Shown in pieces: positions 1 through 8,743 of a DNA stretch of 64,000 bases. This stretch comes from Streptomyces subrutilus (GTDB taxonomy: Bacteria > Actinomycetota > Actinomycetes > Streptomycetales > Streptomycetaceae): the NCBI RefSeq assembly GCF_008704535.1, contig NZ_CP023701.1:6986001-7050000 (forward strand). Reading direction: 5' to 3'. The notes beneath the pieces were generated by a model. That model was not told where the DNA came from. It worked only from the letters and a program-made list of their open reading frames with translations, and made no database searches. The first letter of the stretch is position 1. Each line of letters starts with the position of its first letter. The position numbers and the translations under genes were made by a program.

Positions 1-1
1 C

Positions 2-1216
2 CACACCGAGGTCGCCCAGGCGCTGGAACGGGCCTGCTTCGACTACGTCATCGTCGAGGACAAGCTCATGGTGCCCGAGAGCTACGGCGGCTCCTCGGAG
101 GCGGCGCTCAAGCAGGCGATGGTCGTGCCCAAGCACGACCCCGTGCCGCTGGCCGTCGCGATGGGCCTGGCCACCCGGCACCTGGGCATCGTCGCCACGC
201 TGTCCACCCTCGCCTACCCGCCGTTCATGACCGCCCGCCTGGCCTCGACCATGGACAGCATGCTGGGCGGCCGGTTCGGCTGGAACATCGTCACCAGCGC
301 CGAGGACCTGGCCGCGCGGAACTTCGGTCTGGAGGAGCTGCCGCCCCGCGAGGTCCGCTACGAGATGGCGGACGAGTACGTCGACGTGGTCAAGCAGCTG
401 TTCGCCTCCTGGGACCCGGACGCCGTCGTCCTGGACCGCGACCGGGGGGTGTACGCCGACCACACGAAGGTCCGTCCGATCCACTTCAAGGGCAAGCACT
501 TCAGCGTCCGCGGCCCGCTGAACACGGTGCCCTCGCCCCAGCACAGGCCGGCGTTCGTCCAGGCCGGCGCGTCCCCGCGCGGACGCGTCTTCGCGGCCCG
601 CAACGCCGACTCGATCATCGCCATCGCCAGCGGCGTGGAGAGCATGCGGCAGTTCAGGGAGGACGTCCGGCGCCACGCCGTCGACTTCGGCCGGGACCCG
701 GACGAGCTCAAGGTGCTGTTCTGCGTCACCCCGGTCCTCGGCGAGACGGAGCAGGACGCCCGCGACAAGCAGGCCCGCATGGTGTCCTCCCCCGAGTTCA
801 TCCAGGACATCCTCGCCCAGACCTCCGCGCTCACCGAGATCGACTTCGCCCGGTTCGACCTCGACGAGCCCCTCCCGTACCGGCTGGAGACGAACGGGGA
901 ACAGGGCTCGCTCGACAAGCTCCAGCAGTGGGGGAGCGGGAAGACCCTGCGCGAACTGGTCATCGACGGCGCCGGCGGCCTGGTGTCCTCGGTCGACCTC
1001 GTCGGCACGCCGGACCAGGTCGCCGAGCGCATGGGGGAGGTGATGGAGGAGGTGGGGGGCGACGGGTTCATGCTCACCACACCGCTGCTGCGGCTGAACC
1101 GCCGCTACATCGCCGAGGTCGCCGACGGCCTCGTCCCCGCCCTCCAGCGCCGCGGCCTGACCCGTACGGCCTACACGCCCGGCCGGACCCTGCGCGAGAA
1201 CCTCGCGGAGTTCTGA
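2..1216 (+). CDS. LLM-class FMN-dependent monooxygenase (NtaA/SnaA/DszA type), 5' truncated by window edge
   Basis: The reading frame is open from base 2, and the residues before the first ATG (base 68) continue the protein fold, so the true start lies outside the window. The visible 405 residues match the reduced-flavin-dependent monooxygenases of the NtaA/SnaA/DszA group. Diagnostic stretches are GGRFGWNIVTS (shortly after residue 85), HFKGKHFSVRGPLN and PQHRPAFVQAGASPRGR. Known members use FMNH2 from a partner reductase to oxygenate sulfur compounds, chelators or siderophore-like substrates; the substrate here cannot be read from sequence. The next gene, a nitroreductase-fold flavoprotein, follows after 90 bp with a hairpin between them. 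Family assignment is firm; substrate is unknown. Confidence 0.88.
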   Translation, partial: HTEVAQALERACFDYVIVEDKLMVPESYGGSSEAALKQAMVVPKHDPVPLAVAMGLATRHLGIVATLSTLAYPPFMTARLASTMDSMLGGRFGWNIVTSAEDLAARNFGLEELPPREVRYEMADEYVDVVKQLFASWDPDAVVLDRDRGVYADHTKVRPIHFKGKHFSVRGPLNTVPSPQHRPAFVQAGASPRGRVFAARNADSIIAIASGVESMRQFREDVRRHAVDFGRDPDELKVLFCVTPVLGETEQDARDKQARMVSSPEFIQDILAQTSALTEIDFARFDLDEPLPYRLETNGEQGSLDKLQQWGSGKTLRELVIDGAGGLVSSVDLVGTPDQVAERMGEVMEEVGGDGFMLTTPLLRLNRRYIAEVADGLVPALQRRGLTRTAYTPGRTLRENLAEF

Positions 1217-1246
1217 CCCCGGGGCGCCCACCGCCCGTACGACCCG

Positions 1247-1277
1247 CTGCCCGCCCGGGACCCCTCCGGGCGGGCAG
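1247..1277 (+). terminator. Hairpin downstream of the monooxygenase
   Basis: Perfect 12-bp inverted repeat, CTGCCCGCCCGG against CCGGGCGGGCAG, with a 7-nt loop. There is no U tract, as is usual for Streptomyces terminators. It lies 30 bp after the monooxygenase stop and 30 bp before the next start, so it could either end or attenuate transcription between the two. Confidence 0.6.
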
Positions 1278-1306
1278 GCACGCGACCACCCCCACGAGGC
1301 AGGCCG

Positions 1307-1915
1307 ATGCACCCACCCGATCCCGTCCTGCGCCTGGACGAAGCGGCCCAGGACCTGCTCTTCCGGCAGGCCCGCTCGGCCGACGCGTTCACCGACGAAC
1401 CGGTCTCCGACGCCACCGTCGAAGCCGTGCACGACCTGGTGAAGTACGGTCCCACCGCCTTCAACCAGCAGCCGCTGCGCGTGGTCCTCGTCCGCTCGCC
1501 CGAGAGCAGGCGGCGGCTGGTCGGCCACCTGGCCCGGGGCAACCGCGAGAAGACGGCGCGGGCACCGCTGACCGCCGTCCTCGCCGTCGACCGCGACTTC
1601 CACACCGAGCTGCCGAGGCTGTTCCCGGCCCATCCGCAGGCGGCGGACCGCTATTACGCGCAGCGGCCGGTCCGGGAGGCCTCGGCCGTGCTCAACGGGG
1701 CGCTGCAGGCCGCCTACTTCATCATCGGGGTCCGGGCGGCCGGGCTGGCGGCCGGACCGATGTCGGGCTTCGACGCCGACGGCGTCACCAAGGAGTTCTT
1801 CACCCCCGGCCGGCACGAGGTGCTGATCGTGGTGAACATCGGCCGACCCGCAGCGCACCCCCCGCGCCCCCGCGGCCCCCGTCTGGGCTACGGACAGGTG
1901 TTCACCACGGTCTGA
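1307..1915 (+). CDS. Nitroreductase-fold flavoprotein, malonic semialdehyde reductase (RutE/HadB) family
   Basis: 202 residues, the usual length for RutE-like proteins. The stretches GPTAFNQQPLRVVLVRS and LQAAYFIIGVRAAGLAAGPM are characteristic of this FMN-binding nitroreductase subgroup, which reduces malonic semialdehyde to 3-hydroxypropionate in pyrimidine breakdown or reduces similar carbonyls. The ATG lies 9 nt after a GAGGC element. It follows an LLM monooxygenase on the same strand, and the pair recalls RutA/RutE (pyrimidine ring opening and semialdehyde removal). The upstream gene is closer to NtaA/DszA than RutA, so a pyrimidine pathway is only a possibility. Confidence 0.82.
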   Translation: MHPPDPVLRLDEAAQDLLFRQARSADAFTDEPVSDATVEAVHDLVKYGPTAFNQQPLRVVLVRSPESRRRLVGHLARGNREKTARAPLTAVLAVDRDFHTELPRLFPAHPQAADRYYAQRPVREASAVLNGALQAAYFIIGVRAAGLAAGPMSGFDADGVTKEFFTPGRHEVLIVVNIGRPAAHPPRPRGPRLGYGQVFTTV

Positions 1916-1923
1916 AGCGGGCG

Positions 1924-1943
1924 GGGGGCGCGAACGCGCCCCC
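1924..1943. terminator. Bidirectional hairpin between convergent genes
   Basis: Perfect 9-bp inverted repeat GGGGGCGCG / CGCGCCCCC with a 2-nt AA centre. It lies 8 bp after the reductase stop and 36 bp before the convergent HxlR stop. Confidence 0.6.
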
Positions 1944-1979
1944 GGCCCCGCGCCCGCCCGCGGTGCCCCGCCGCACGTC

Positions 1980-2438
1980 TCAGCGGCGCGGGTCCCCGGC
2001 GCCCACCGGGTCGCGCTCCGCCCCCTCGCTCCCGCCGCCGCGGTCCGGCTCCGGGACCGTGCCCCGGTGCGTGGCGCGGTACCAACGGCCCCACGTGTCC
2101 AGCTGGTCCGCGATGGCGTCCAGGCTCCGGCCCGCGTCGGTCAGGCTGTACTCCACGCGCGGCGGCACCTCCCGGTAGACGGTCCGGGTGATCAGCGCGT
2201 CCGCCTCCAGCTCCCGCAGCTGGCGCGTCAGCATGCGCTGGGTGACGCGCGGCAGCGCCCGCTTCAGCTCGCTGAACCGCTGCGTCCCGGAGAGCAGCTC
2301 CTTCAGGATGGCCAGCTTCCAGCGGCCCCCCAGCACCTCCATCGCCGTCTCGATCGCGCAGTACTCCGGTGACTTCTCGATGCTCTCCCGCACTGGGAAC
2401 ACCCCCGACTCGGTATACGGAGTGGTACTACGGCACAT
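1980..2438 (-). CDS. HxlR-family winged-helix regulator
   Basis: HxlR core with VLGGRWKLAILKELLSG (helix 1-2) and the recognition segment FSELKRALPRVTQRMLTRQL, followed by the wing REVPPRVEYSLTDAG. It is transcribed divergently from a DHA2-type MFS exporter and most likely controls it. The ATG at 2438 gives 152 residues but has no clear ribosome binding site. An in-frame GTG at 2402, preceded by a G-rich GAGTCGGGGG stretch, would give 140 residues and leave room for a promoter, so the start is uncertain. The C-terminal 25 residues are charged and glycine-rich, beyond the usual domain. Confidence 0.85.
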   Translation of the reverse strand: MCRSTTPYTESGVFPVRESIEKSPEYCAIETAMEVLGGRWKLAILKELLSGTQRFSELKRALPRVTQRMLTRQLRELEADALITRTVYREVPPRVEYSLTDAGRSLDAIADQLDTWGRWYRATHRGTVPEPDRGGGSEGAERDPVGAGDPRR

Positions 2439-2486
2439 TCATGACCGTACTTGTACGGGGCATCCGTACGGGCCCATAGTGCCGCT
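2403..2486. promoter_or_regulatory. HxlR/MFS divergent promoter with 14-bp palindrome
   Basis: CCGTACTTGTACGG at 2445-2458 has two 6-bp arms around a TT centre, and further GTAC-containing half sites lie at 2421-2430 (GGTAC) and 2465-2471 (CCGTACG). HxlR proteins commonly bind paired GTAC-type sites next to their own gene. That this is the operator is inferred from position and symmetry. Confidence 0.5.
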
Positions 2487-4031
2487 ATGCCCAAGAGTGA
2501 ACCACTCGCACCCACCGCCGCGCCCACGGAACGGCAGGCCGCGTCGGGACGGCGCTGGACGGTCCTGGCCGTGCTCTCCACCAGCCTGCTGCTGTGCGGC
2601 ATCGACCTCACCGTGCTGCACGTCGCGGTGCCCAGCATGAGCAGGGAGCTCCACCCCAGCGGAGTACAACTGCTCTGGATCGTCGACATCTACTCCCTCA
2701 CGCTGGCCTCCCTCCTGGTGACCTGCGGGACGCTCGGCGACCGCATCGGCCGCAAGCGCATGGTCCTGTGCGGCTTCGCCCTGTTCGGCCTGGCCTCCGC
2801 GGCGGCCGCGTTCTCCTCGACGACCCCCCAGCTGATCGCCGCGCGGGTGGCGCTCGGCGTCGGCGCCGCCATGATCATGGCGTCCACCGTGGCGATCATC
2901 AGGGTCGTCTTCACCGACGACCGCGAACGGGCCGTGGCCATCGGCATCTGGACGGCCGCGCACAGCGTGGGCGCGACCATCGGCCCGCTGGTCGGCGGAG
3001 TGGTGACGGAGCACTGGGGGTGGGGCGCCGTCTTCCTCGTCAACGTACCGATCGTCCTCGTCATCCTGGTCGTCGGCGCCCGCTTCATCCCCGAGTCCAA
3101 GAACCCCACGCCGCGCCACTGGGACCTGGCCAGCGTCGCCCTGTCGATCACCGGCCTCGCCGGGGTCGTCTACGCGCTCAAGCAGGCCGGCGAACACCTG
3201 AGCGTGGACTGGAAGATCCTCGTCACCGCGCTGGGCGGCGCCCTGCTGCTGTACGCCTTCGTGCGCAGGCAGCGGCGGCTGGCCGAACCCCTGCTCGACT
3301 TCTCCCTGTTCGCCGACCGCCGCTTCTCCACCGCCACCCTCTGCGTCATCAGCTGCTTCGGCAGCTACGTCGCCCTGCTGTTCTTCCTCACCCAGTGGCT
3401 GCAACAGGTGGGCGAGTACTCGCCGCTGCGGGCCGGGCTCGCCCTGATGCCGCTCGCCGCGGCCAACGCGGTCGGTGCCACGACCGGACCCTGGCTGTCG
3501 GCCCGGTGGGGCAACCGGGCTGCCCTGACCGGAGCCCTCGGCGTCTTCGCGGCGGCGCTGGCCGTCCTCGCCCTGTTCGGGACCGCCGGCCAGTACGCCT
3601 CCCTCGCCGGGCCGCTGCTGGTCGCCGGGTACGGCGCGGGCGTGGTGATGACCCTCGGCGCGGACTCCATCATGAGCGCCGCGCGGCCGGAGCGGTCCGG
3701 CGAAGCCGCCGCCATCCAGGAGACGTCGTTCGAGCTCGGTGCCGGCCTGGGCGTGGCCGTCCTCGGCACCGTACTGGCCGCGATGTACCGCGTCACACTG
3801 CCCGAGCTTCCCGGGCTGGCCCCGGACCACCGCGCGGCGGTCACGGAGTCGTTCGGCGGTGCGGCGGACGTGGCGGCCGGGCTGGGCGGGAGCGCGGCCC
3901 GGGACCTCCTCGACGCGGCGGAACGGGCCTACGACAGCGGGTTCACCGCGGTGGCGGCCGTCGCCGCCGCCGGTCTCGCCCTCACCGCGCTGCTCGCGGC
4001 CCTGGCCCTGCGCCCCCGGCCGAGCCGCTGA
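2487..4031 (+). CDS. MFS drug:H+ antiporter, DHA2 (14-TM, QacA/EmrB-like) family
   Basis: 514 residues from the ATG at 2487; an upstream TTG at 2451 in the same frame overlaps the operator and is unlikely. DHA2 signatures are visible: GTLGDRIGRKRMVLCG (motif A), the motif C-like stretch HSVGATIGPLVGGVV, and FLVNVPIVLVILVVG. About 14 hydrophobic segments can be counted. Family members export cationic and lipophilic drugs or antibiotics in exchange for protons. The divergent HxlR gene 49 bp away suggests inducible expression. Substrate is not predictable. Confidence 0.9.
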   Translation: MPKSEPLAPTAAPTERQAASGRRWTVLAVLSTSLLLCGIDLTVLHVAVPSMSRELHPSGVQLLWIVDIYSLTLASLLVTCGTLGDRIGRKRMVLCGFALFGLASAAAAFSSTTPQLIAARVALGVGAAMIMASTVAIIRVVFTDDRERAVAIGIWTAAHSVGATIGPLVGGVVTEHWGWGAVFLVNVPIVLVILVVGARFIPESKNPTPRHWDLASVALSITGLAGVVYALKQAGEHLSVDWKILVTALGGALLLYAFVRRQRRLAEPLLDFSLFADRRFSTATLCVISCFGSYVALLFFLTQWLQQVGEYSPLRAGLALMPLAAANAVGATTGPWLSARWGNRAALTGALGVFAAALAVLALFGTAGQYASLAGPLLVAGYGAGVVMTLGADSIMSAARPERSGEAAAIQETSFELGAGLGVAVLGTVLAAMYRVTLPELPGLAPDHRAAVTESFGGAADVAAGLGGSAARDLLDAAERAYDSGFTAVAAVAAAGLALTALLAALALRPRPSR

Positions 4032-4204
4032 TCCGTCCTCCCGGGGCACGGCACGCCCGCCCGCGCGGCGCGCCGTGACCGGGGCGGATTGCCAAAATCC
4101 CCTCCGCCCTGTTGGCTCGCCTGGTGCGGTCCGGATCTCCGGCCCCCGCGGCCGAGCAGGGCAACGCCGCCGGATCACGCGTGAGGCAGGGAGAGGCGGG
4201 CGAC

Positions 4205-7200
4205 GTGGCGACCGAGACACCGGAGGGCCCTTCGGTCGAAGACGCCACGGGATTCCCGCCGGAGCTCCTCGCACCCTCCGGCAGCCCCCTGAACCCGCTG
4301 ATGGCCACCACCGACTGGGCGCGGACGCCGCTCGGTCCGGTCCGCACCTGGTGCCCGGAACTGCGGACGGCCGTGGGCATCTGCCTGAACTCCCCCTTCC
4401 CCATGCTGCTCATGTGGGGCCCGGAGCTGGCGATGGTCTACAACGACGCCTTCGTCCCTATCCTCGGGGCCAAGCACCCCGCCCTCGGACGCCCCTGCCC
4501 CGAGGTCTGGGCCGACGCCTGGCCGGTGGTGGGCGACTGGATCCGCGGCGTCATGGACCGCGGCGAGGCGACCCACCGCGAGGACCTGCCGCTCGTCGTC
4601 CAGCGGCACGGCTTCGACGAGGCCGTCCACTTCACCTTCGCCTACAGCCCCGTACCCCTCGCGGCCGGCGGAGTGGGCGGCGTGTTCACCGTGGTCACCG
4701 AGACCACCGGCCAGGTCCTGGGCGCCCGCAGGCTCGGCGCGCTGCGCGAGCTCGGCGAAGCCCGCTCCGCCCAGGTGGCCGACGTACGCCAGGCGTGCGC
4801 CGCGGCCGTGGACGTCCTGGGCCGCCACCGCGCGGACGTGCCCTTCGGCGTGGTCTACCTCCTCGACGGAGACGGAGACGGAGACGCAGACGCAGACGCA
4901 GACGGGGGCCGGGCCCGCGCCGTCGCCTCCTACGGCCTGGCCGCCCCGGACGCGGCCACCGGGTCCGCCACGGAGGACCCGCTGCCACTGACGGTGTCCG
5001 AACGGGCCGGGGAGGACTGGATCCGGCAGGCCCTCACCACCGGCCGGCCCCGGGTCCGAGAGGACCTGGCGCCGCTCCTGGCCGGCCGGCTGCTGCCCGG
5101 CGCCGACCCGGCCGGTGACGCGCCGGCCCACACCGCCGTCGCCCTGCCGCTGCCCGCCGCGGGCGGCGACCGCTCGCGCGGCGTCCTGGTCCTCGGCGTG
5201 AGCCCGTACCTGCCGCTGGACGACTCCCTGCGGGGGTTCCTGAACCTGGCCGCCGACCACCTGGGCGCGGCCGTCGCCGACGCCGAGGCCCAGGCCGCCC
5301 AACTGCTGCGCACCGAGCGGCTCGCGGAGCTCGACCGGGCCAAGACCCGCTTCTTCACCAGCGTCAGCCACGAACTGCGCACCCCCCTGACCCTGATCGC
5401 GGGCCCGGCCCAGGACAGCCTGGCCGACCGGCAGCACCCGCTGCCCGCCGCCCAGCGCCGGCGCGTGGAGATCATCGAACGCAACGCCGGCCGGCTCAGG
5501 CGGCTGGTCGACACCCTGCTCGACTTCAGCCGCATCCAGGACGGCCGACTGGAACCCGAGTTCGCGGCGGTGGACCTCGGCGCGCTCACCCGAGGCATCG
5601 CCCAGTCCTTCGCCCCCGCGATGCAGCGCGCCGGACTGCGCTTCACCGTCGACTGCCCCGCCGAGACGGGCGCGGTGCGGGCCGACCCCGAACTGTGGGA
5701 GCGCATCGTCCTCAACCTGCTCTCCAACGCCCTGAAGTTCACCCGCGAAGGGGAGGTCCGGCTCAGCCTCGTCCCCACGGACGAGACGGTCGAGCTCCGG
5801 GTGGAGGACACCGGCATCGGCATCGCCGAGGACGAACTGCCCCATGTCTTCGAACGCTTCCGCCAGGCCCGCACCGACGGCGCACGCTCCCACGAGGGCT
5901 CCGGCATCGGCCTGGCCCTGGTACGGGAACTGGCCGCCCTGCACGACGGCGAGGCCCGCGCGACCAGCCGGCCCGGCCGCGGCACGACCCTCACGGTCCG
6001 CATCCCCGCCGTCCGGCCCCCGGCCGCCCAGCCCCGGGCCGCCGTCCGCAGCGCCGCCGGGGACTACGTCGCCGAGGCGCTCCAGTGGAGCGCGCCGCCG
6101 ACCCCCGCGCGGAGCGCGGCCGCGCCGCCGCCCGCCGCCGGAGCCGGCACGGTCCTCGTCGCCGAGGACAACGCCGACCTGCGCGCCTACCTCACCAGCC
6201 TGCTCGAACCGTTCTACGCCGTCGAGCTCGCCTCCGACGGCGACGAGGCGCTGGAGCTGGCCCGGAGCCTGCGCCCCGACCTCGTCCTCGCCGACGTCAT
6301 GATGCCGGGCCGGGACGGCTTCGACCTGCTCCGCGCCCTGCGCGCCGAACCGGCGACCGCCCGCACCCCCGTCGTGTTCCTCTCCGCCCGGGCCGGCGAG
6401 GAGGCCGCGGTCGAGGGACTGGCCGCCGGCGCCGACGACTACCTCGCCAAACCCTTCTCCTCCACCGACCTGCTGGCCCGCATCCGCTCCAACCTCGACC
6501 TGGCACGGCTGCGCAACCACGAGTCCGCCTGGCGCACCGCCCTGGTCAACGCCATGCAGGACGGGTTCTTCGTCGCCAACTCCGAACTGGCCGTCATCGA
6601 GGTCAACGACGCCTTCACCCAACTGCTCGGCTACCCCGCCGCACAGCTGCCCTGGCCCGTGCCCCACCCCTGGTGGCCGACCGCGGAGCAGGACCCCGAA
6701 GGCTTCGCCCTCGTCCGCGACGCCCTCGCCGCCGTACGGGCCACGGGTGCCGCACGCGTCGTGCTGCCCCTGAACCACCGGGACGGCCGCCGGCTGTGGA
6801 TGGACGTGGCCCTGGACTCCCTCCACGACCGGGACGGCGACCGCAAGCTCCTGATCGGCACCCTGCGCGACGTCACCACCCAGCACCTGGCCGCCGAGCG
6901 CGACGCCGCCGTCGCCCGGCTCGCGGACCTCCTCGCCGGCATCGACGACGGCCCCCGGGTCCTGCGGGTGGCCCTGGCCGAGCTGCGCGACTGCTGGCAG
7001 GCCCGGCGCGTCTCGCTGCTGCGCTGGGACGAGGCGGACGAGCCGGACACCACCGCGACCACCGGCCCCGTCCCGCCGGCCGGCCCCGAGCTGCCGCCGG
7101 TGCGCGCCGCCCGGCACGCCCGCACCGGACGGCTGTTCACCGAACCGGACGACGACACCGCGCCCGGCCGCGCCGACAGCCGGCCGGTGAGCGCGGTCGG

Positions 7201-8050
7201 CGCCCCCCTCTTCGACGGCGCCGAGCAGGGCATGCTCTGGTTCGAGTTCGACCGGCCCCGCCCCTTCACGGTCGTCGACCGCACCCTGCTCCTCCAGCTC
7301 ACCGGCCACCTCCAACGCGCCCTCAGCCGGGCCCGCGCCGCCGACGAGCAGCGGACGGTCGCCCTCGCCCTCCAGCGCGCCATCCTGGGTCCGACCGACC
7401 TCCCGGCCCCCTTCGCCGTCCGCTACGAACCCGCGAGCTCCACCCTGGAGGTCGGCGGCGACTGGTACGACGTCCTGGAACTGCCCGACGGCCGGTACGG
7501 GGTCGTCGTCGGCGACGTCGTCGGCAGCGGCCTGCCCGCCGCCGCCACCATGGGCCAGCTGCGCAGTGCCGCCCGCGCCCTCCTCCTGGAGAACAACGGC
7601 CCGGCCCGCACCCTCGGCGCCCTCGACCGCTTCGGACAGATCCTCCCCGGCGCCTTCTGCTCCACCGTGTTCTGCGCCGTGATCGACCCGGCCGCCGGCA
7701 CGGTCACGTACAGCAGCGCGGGCCACCTGCCCGCCCTGCTCGCCGCACCCGACGGCACCACGCGCCGGCTCGACGGCGCCCAGGCCGTACCGCTGGCCGT
7801 GCTGCCCGGACACGCCCGGCCCGAGGCGACGGCCGACCTGCCGGGCGGCTGCGCCCTGCTGCTCTACACCGACGGCCTGGTCGAACGCCGGTCCGAGATC
7901 ATCGACCTCGGCATCGCCCGTGCGGCCACGGCCCTCGCCGAGAGCCGCTGCCTCGCACCCGCGGCCGCGGTCGAGCACCTCTGCGCCTCCCTGCTGGGCG
8001 GCGGCCACCACGAGGACGACGTGGCCCTGCTCGTCTACCGCCAGCCCTGA
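4205..8050 (+). CDS. Hybrid sensor kinase-receiver-PP2C (SpoIIE-type) signalling protein
   Basis: 1281 residues from the GTG at 4205, chosen because GGGAGAGG lies just upstream. Domain order: N-terminal PAS-like domain (roughly 30-150), GAF (about 170-360), HisKA with phospho-acceptor H389 in FFTSVSHELRTPL, HATPase with N box LNLLSNALKFT and DTGIGIAEDELPHVFERF, receiver domain with acceptor D697 in LVLADVMMPGRDGF and TK-equivalent lysine in DYLAKPF, PAS beginning NAMQDGFFV, a second GAF, then PP2C/SpoIIE phosphatase (about 1055-1281) with GGDWYDV, GDVVGSG and LLYTDGLVERR. Such proteins are thought to link sensing to dephosphorylation of anti-anti-sigma factors. A short DG/DA repeat interrupts the first GAF. 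No C-terminal anti-sigma ATPase is present. Confidence 0.92.
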   Translation: MATETPEGPSVEDATGFPPELLAPSGSPLNPLMATTDWARTPLGPVRTWCPELRTAVGICLNSPFPMLLMWGPELAMVYNDAFVPILGAKHPALGRPCPEVWADAWPVVGDWIRGVMDRGEATHREDLPLVVQRHGFDEAVHFTFAYSPVPLAAGGVGGVFTVVTETTGQVLGARRLGALRELGEARSAQVADVRQACAAAVDVLGRHRADVPFGVVYLLDGDGDGDADADADGGRARAVASYGLAAPDAATGSATEDPLPLTVSERAGEDWIRQALTTGRPRVREDLAPLLAGRLLPGADPAGDAPAHTAVALPLPAAGGDRSRGVLVLGVSPYLPLDDSLRGFLNLAADHLGAAVADAEAQAAQLLRTERLAELDRAKTRFFTSVSHELRTPLTLIAGPAQDSLADRQHPLPAAQRRRVEIIERNAGRLRRLVDTLLDFSRIQDGRLEPEFAAVDLGALTRGIAQSFAPAMQRAGLRFTVDCPAETGAVRADPELWERIVLNLLSNALKFTREGEVRLSLVPTDETVELRVEDTGIGIAEDELPHVFERFRQARTDGARSHEGSGIGLALVRELAALHDGEARATSRPGRGTTLTVRIPAVRPPAAQPRAAVRSAAGDYVAEALQWSAPPTPARSAAAPPPAAGAGTVLVAEDNADLRAYLTSLLEPFYAVELASDGDEALELARSLRPDLVLADVMMPGRDGFDLLRALRAEPATARTPVVFLSARAGEEAAVEGLAAGADDYLAKPFSSTDLLARIRSNLDLARLRNHESAWRTALVNAMQDGFFVANSELAVIEVNDAFTQLLGYPAAQLPWPVPHPWWPTAEQDPEGFALVRDALAAVRATGAARVVLPLNHRDGRRLWMDVALDSLHDRDGDRKLLIGTLRDVTTQHLAAERDAAVARLADLLAGIDDGPRVLRVALAELRDCWQARRVSLLRWDEADEPDTTATTGPVPPAGPELPPVRAARHARTGRLFTEPDDDTAPGRADSRPVSAVGAPLFDGAEQGMLWFEFDRPRPFTVVDRTLLLQLTGHLQRALSRARAADEQRTVALALQRAILGPTDLPAPFAVRYEPASSTLEVGGDWYDVLELPDGRYGVVVGDVVGSGLPAAATMGQLRSAARALLLENNGPARTLGALDRFGQILPGAFCSTVFCAVIDPAAGTVTYSSAGHLPALLAAPDGTTRRLDGAQAVPLAVLPGHARPEATADLPGGCALLLYTDGLVERRSEIIDLGIARAATALAESRCLAPAAAVEHLCASLLGGGHHEDDVALLVYRQP
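4865..4906 (+). repeat. Seven-unit hexanucleotide repeat inside the hybrid kinase gene
   Basis: Three GACGGA, three GACGCA and one GACGGG unit in tandem. They encode residues 221-234 as alternating Asp-Gly/Asp-Ala, in a loop of the first GAF domain. The unit is a multiple of three, so length changes would keep the frame. Confidence 0.9.
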
Positions 8051-8273
8051 CCGGCGCAGGACCCAGCCGATACGGAGCCCAGCCGGGGTCCGCGGCGGCG
8101 ACGGCGGTGATTTCACCCGTCGGCAGGAGCATCGACCGGCGCCGCACGGGCACACGCGTCGCATGCACGGACATCACGCGCGGCCCACGAGCAGCTTGTT
8201 CCGGTCGGCTCCCGGGGCCGCGACACCGCAGCCCGCGGCCCGGGGGCACCGGCGCTCGCGCCGGGGAGGGATC

Positions 8274-8663
8274 GTGCGCCGCCTGCGCCGCAGGATCCGC
8301 GCCTACCGGGACGTCGAGCTGCTGTCCTCGCGCCTGCCCGGCGACGCCGGCACGGGCGAGGCGAGCCTGCTCCTGGTCCACATCCGCAAGGTCGTCGGCG
8401 AGGTCCGCTACCGGATCTGCCCCACCTGCGCCGACGCCGTGATCACCGGCGTCGAGATCGACGACCGCTTCCACGGCACCGGCCTGGACACCCGGGCGCT
8501 GTCCCACCTGCGGTCGCGCCACCCGGGGGTCGCCTGGCGCAGCACGCTGAGCCGGCGCACCACTCGCGACCTGCTGCGCCTGATGCGCATCCCGGCGTCG
8601 GCGGGCGACAGCCCCTGCGCCCACGCGCGCGCCCTGGCGGCCCCCGGCGTGCCCGGGGCCTGA
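8274..8663 (+). CDS. Small GNAT-like protein of unknown substrate
   Basis: 129 residues from GTG at 8274, which has GGGGAGGG just upstream. Upstream in-frame starts such as the ATG at 8163 only add a low-complexity basic stretch. The middle contains ICPTCADAVITGVEIDDRF then HGTGLDTRALSHL, which resembles the beta4-alpha3 acetyl-CoA pyrophosphate loop of GNAT acetyltransferases (R/Q-x-x-G-x-G/A pattern). The domain is short and lacks a clear N-terminal half, so it may be a reduced GNAT fold. I do not recognise a named gene. It ends 20 bp before a strong hairpin. Confidence 0.65.
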   Translation: MRRLRRRIRAYRDVELLSSRLPGDAGTGEASLLLVHIRKVVGEVRYRICPTCADAVITGVEIDDRFHGTGLDTRALSHLRSRHPGVAWRSTLSRRTTRDLLRLMRIPASAGDSPCAHARALAAPGVPGA

Positions 8664-8682
8664 GCCCGGCGGGGAGACGGCC

Positions 8683-8722
8683 GCGCCCGCCCGACGGCCG
8701 CGGGGGACCGTCGGGCGGGCGC
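8683..8722. terminator. 15-bp perfect hairpin between convergent genes
   Basis: GCGCCCGCCCGACGG at 8683-8697 pairs fully with CCGTCGGGCGGGCGC at 8708-8722, with a 10-nt loop. It lies between the convergent GNAT-like and PRC-barrel genes and probably terminates both. Confidence 0.7.
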
Positions 8723-8743
8723 GGGGGGCCGCTCGGCCGGGCG

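Noticed and set aside
4175..8164. Minus-strand open frame of over 1300 codons opposite the hybrid kinase
   Set aside because: It is the complementary shadow of a real gene in high-GC DNA. It is Gly/Ala/Glu/Val-rich, has no domain motifs or ribosome binding site, and the plus strand shows many catalytic motifs.
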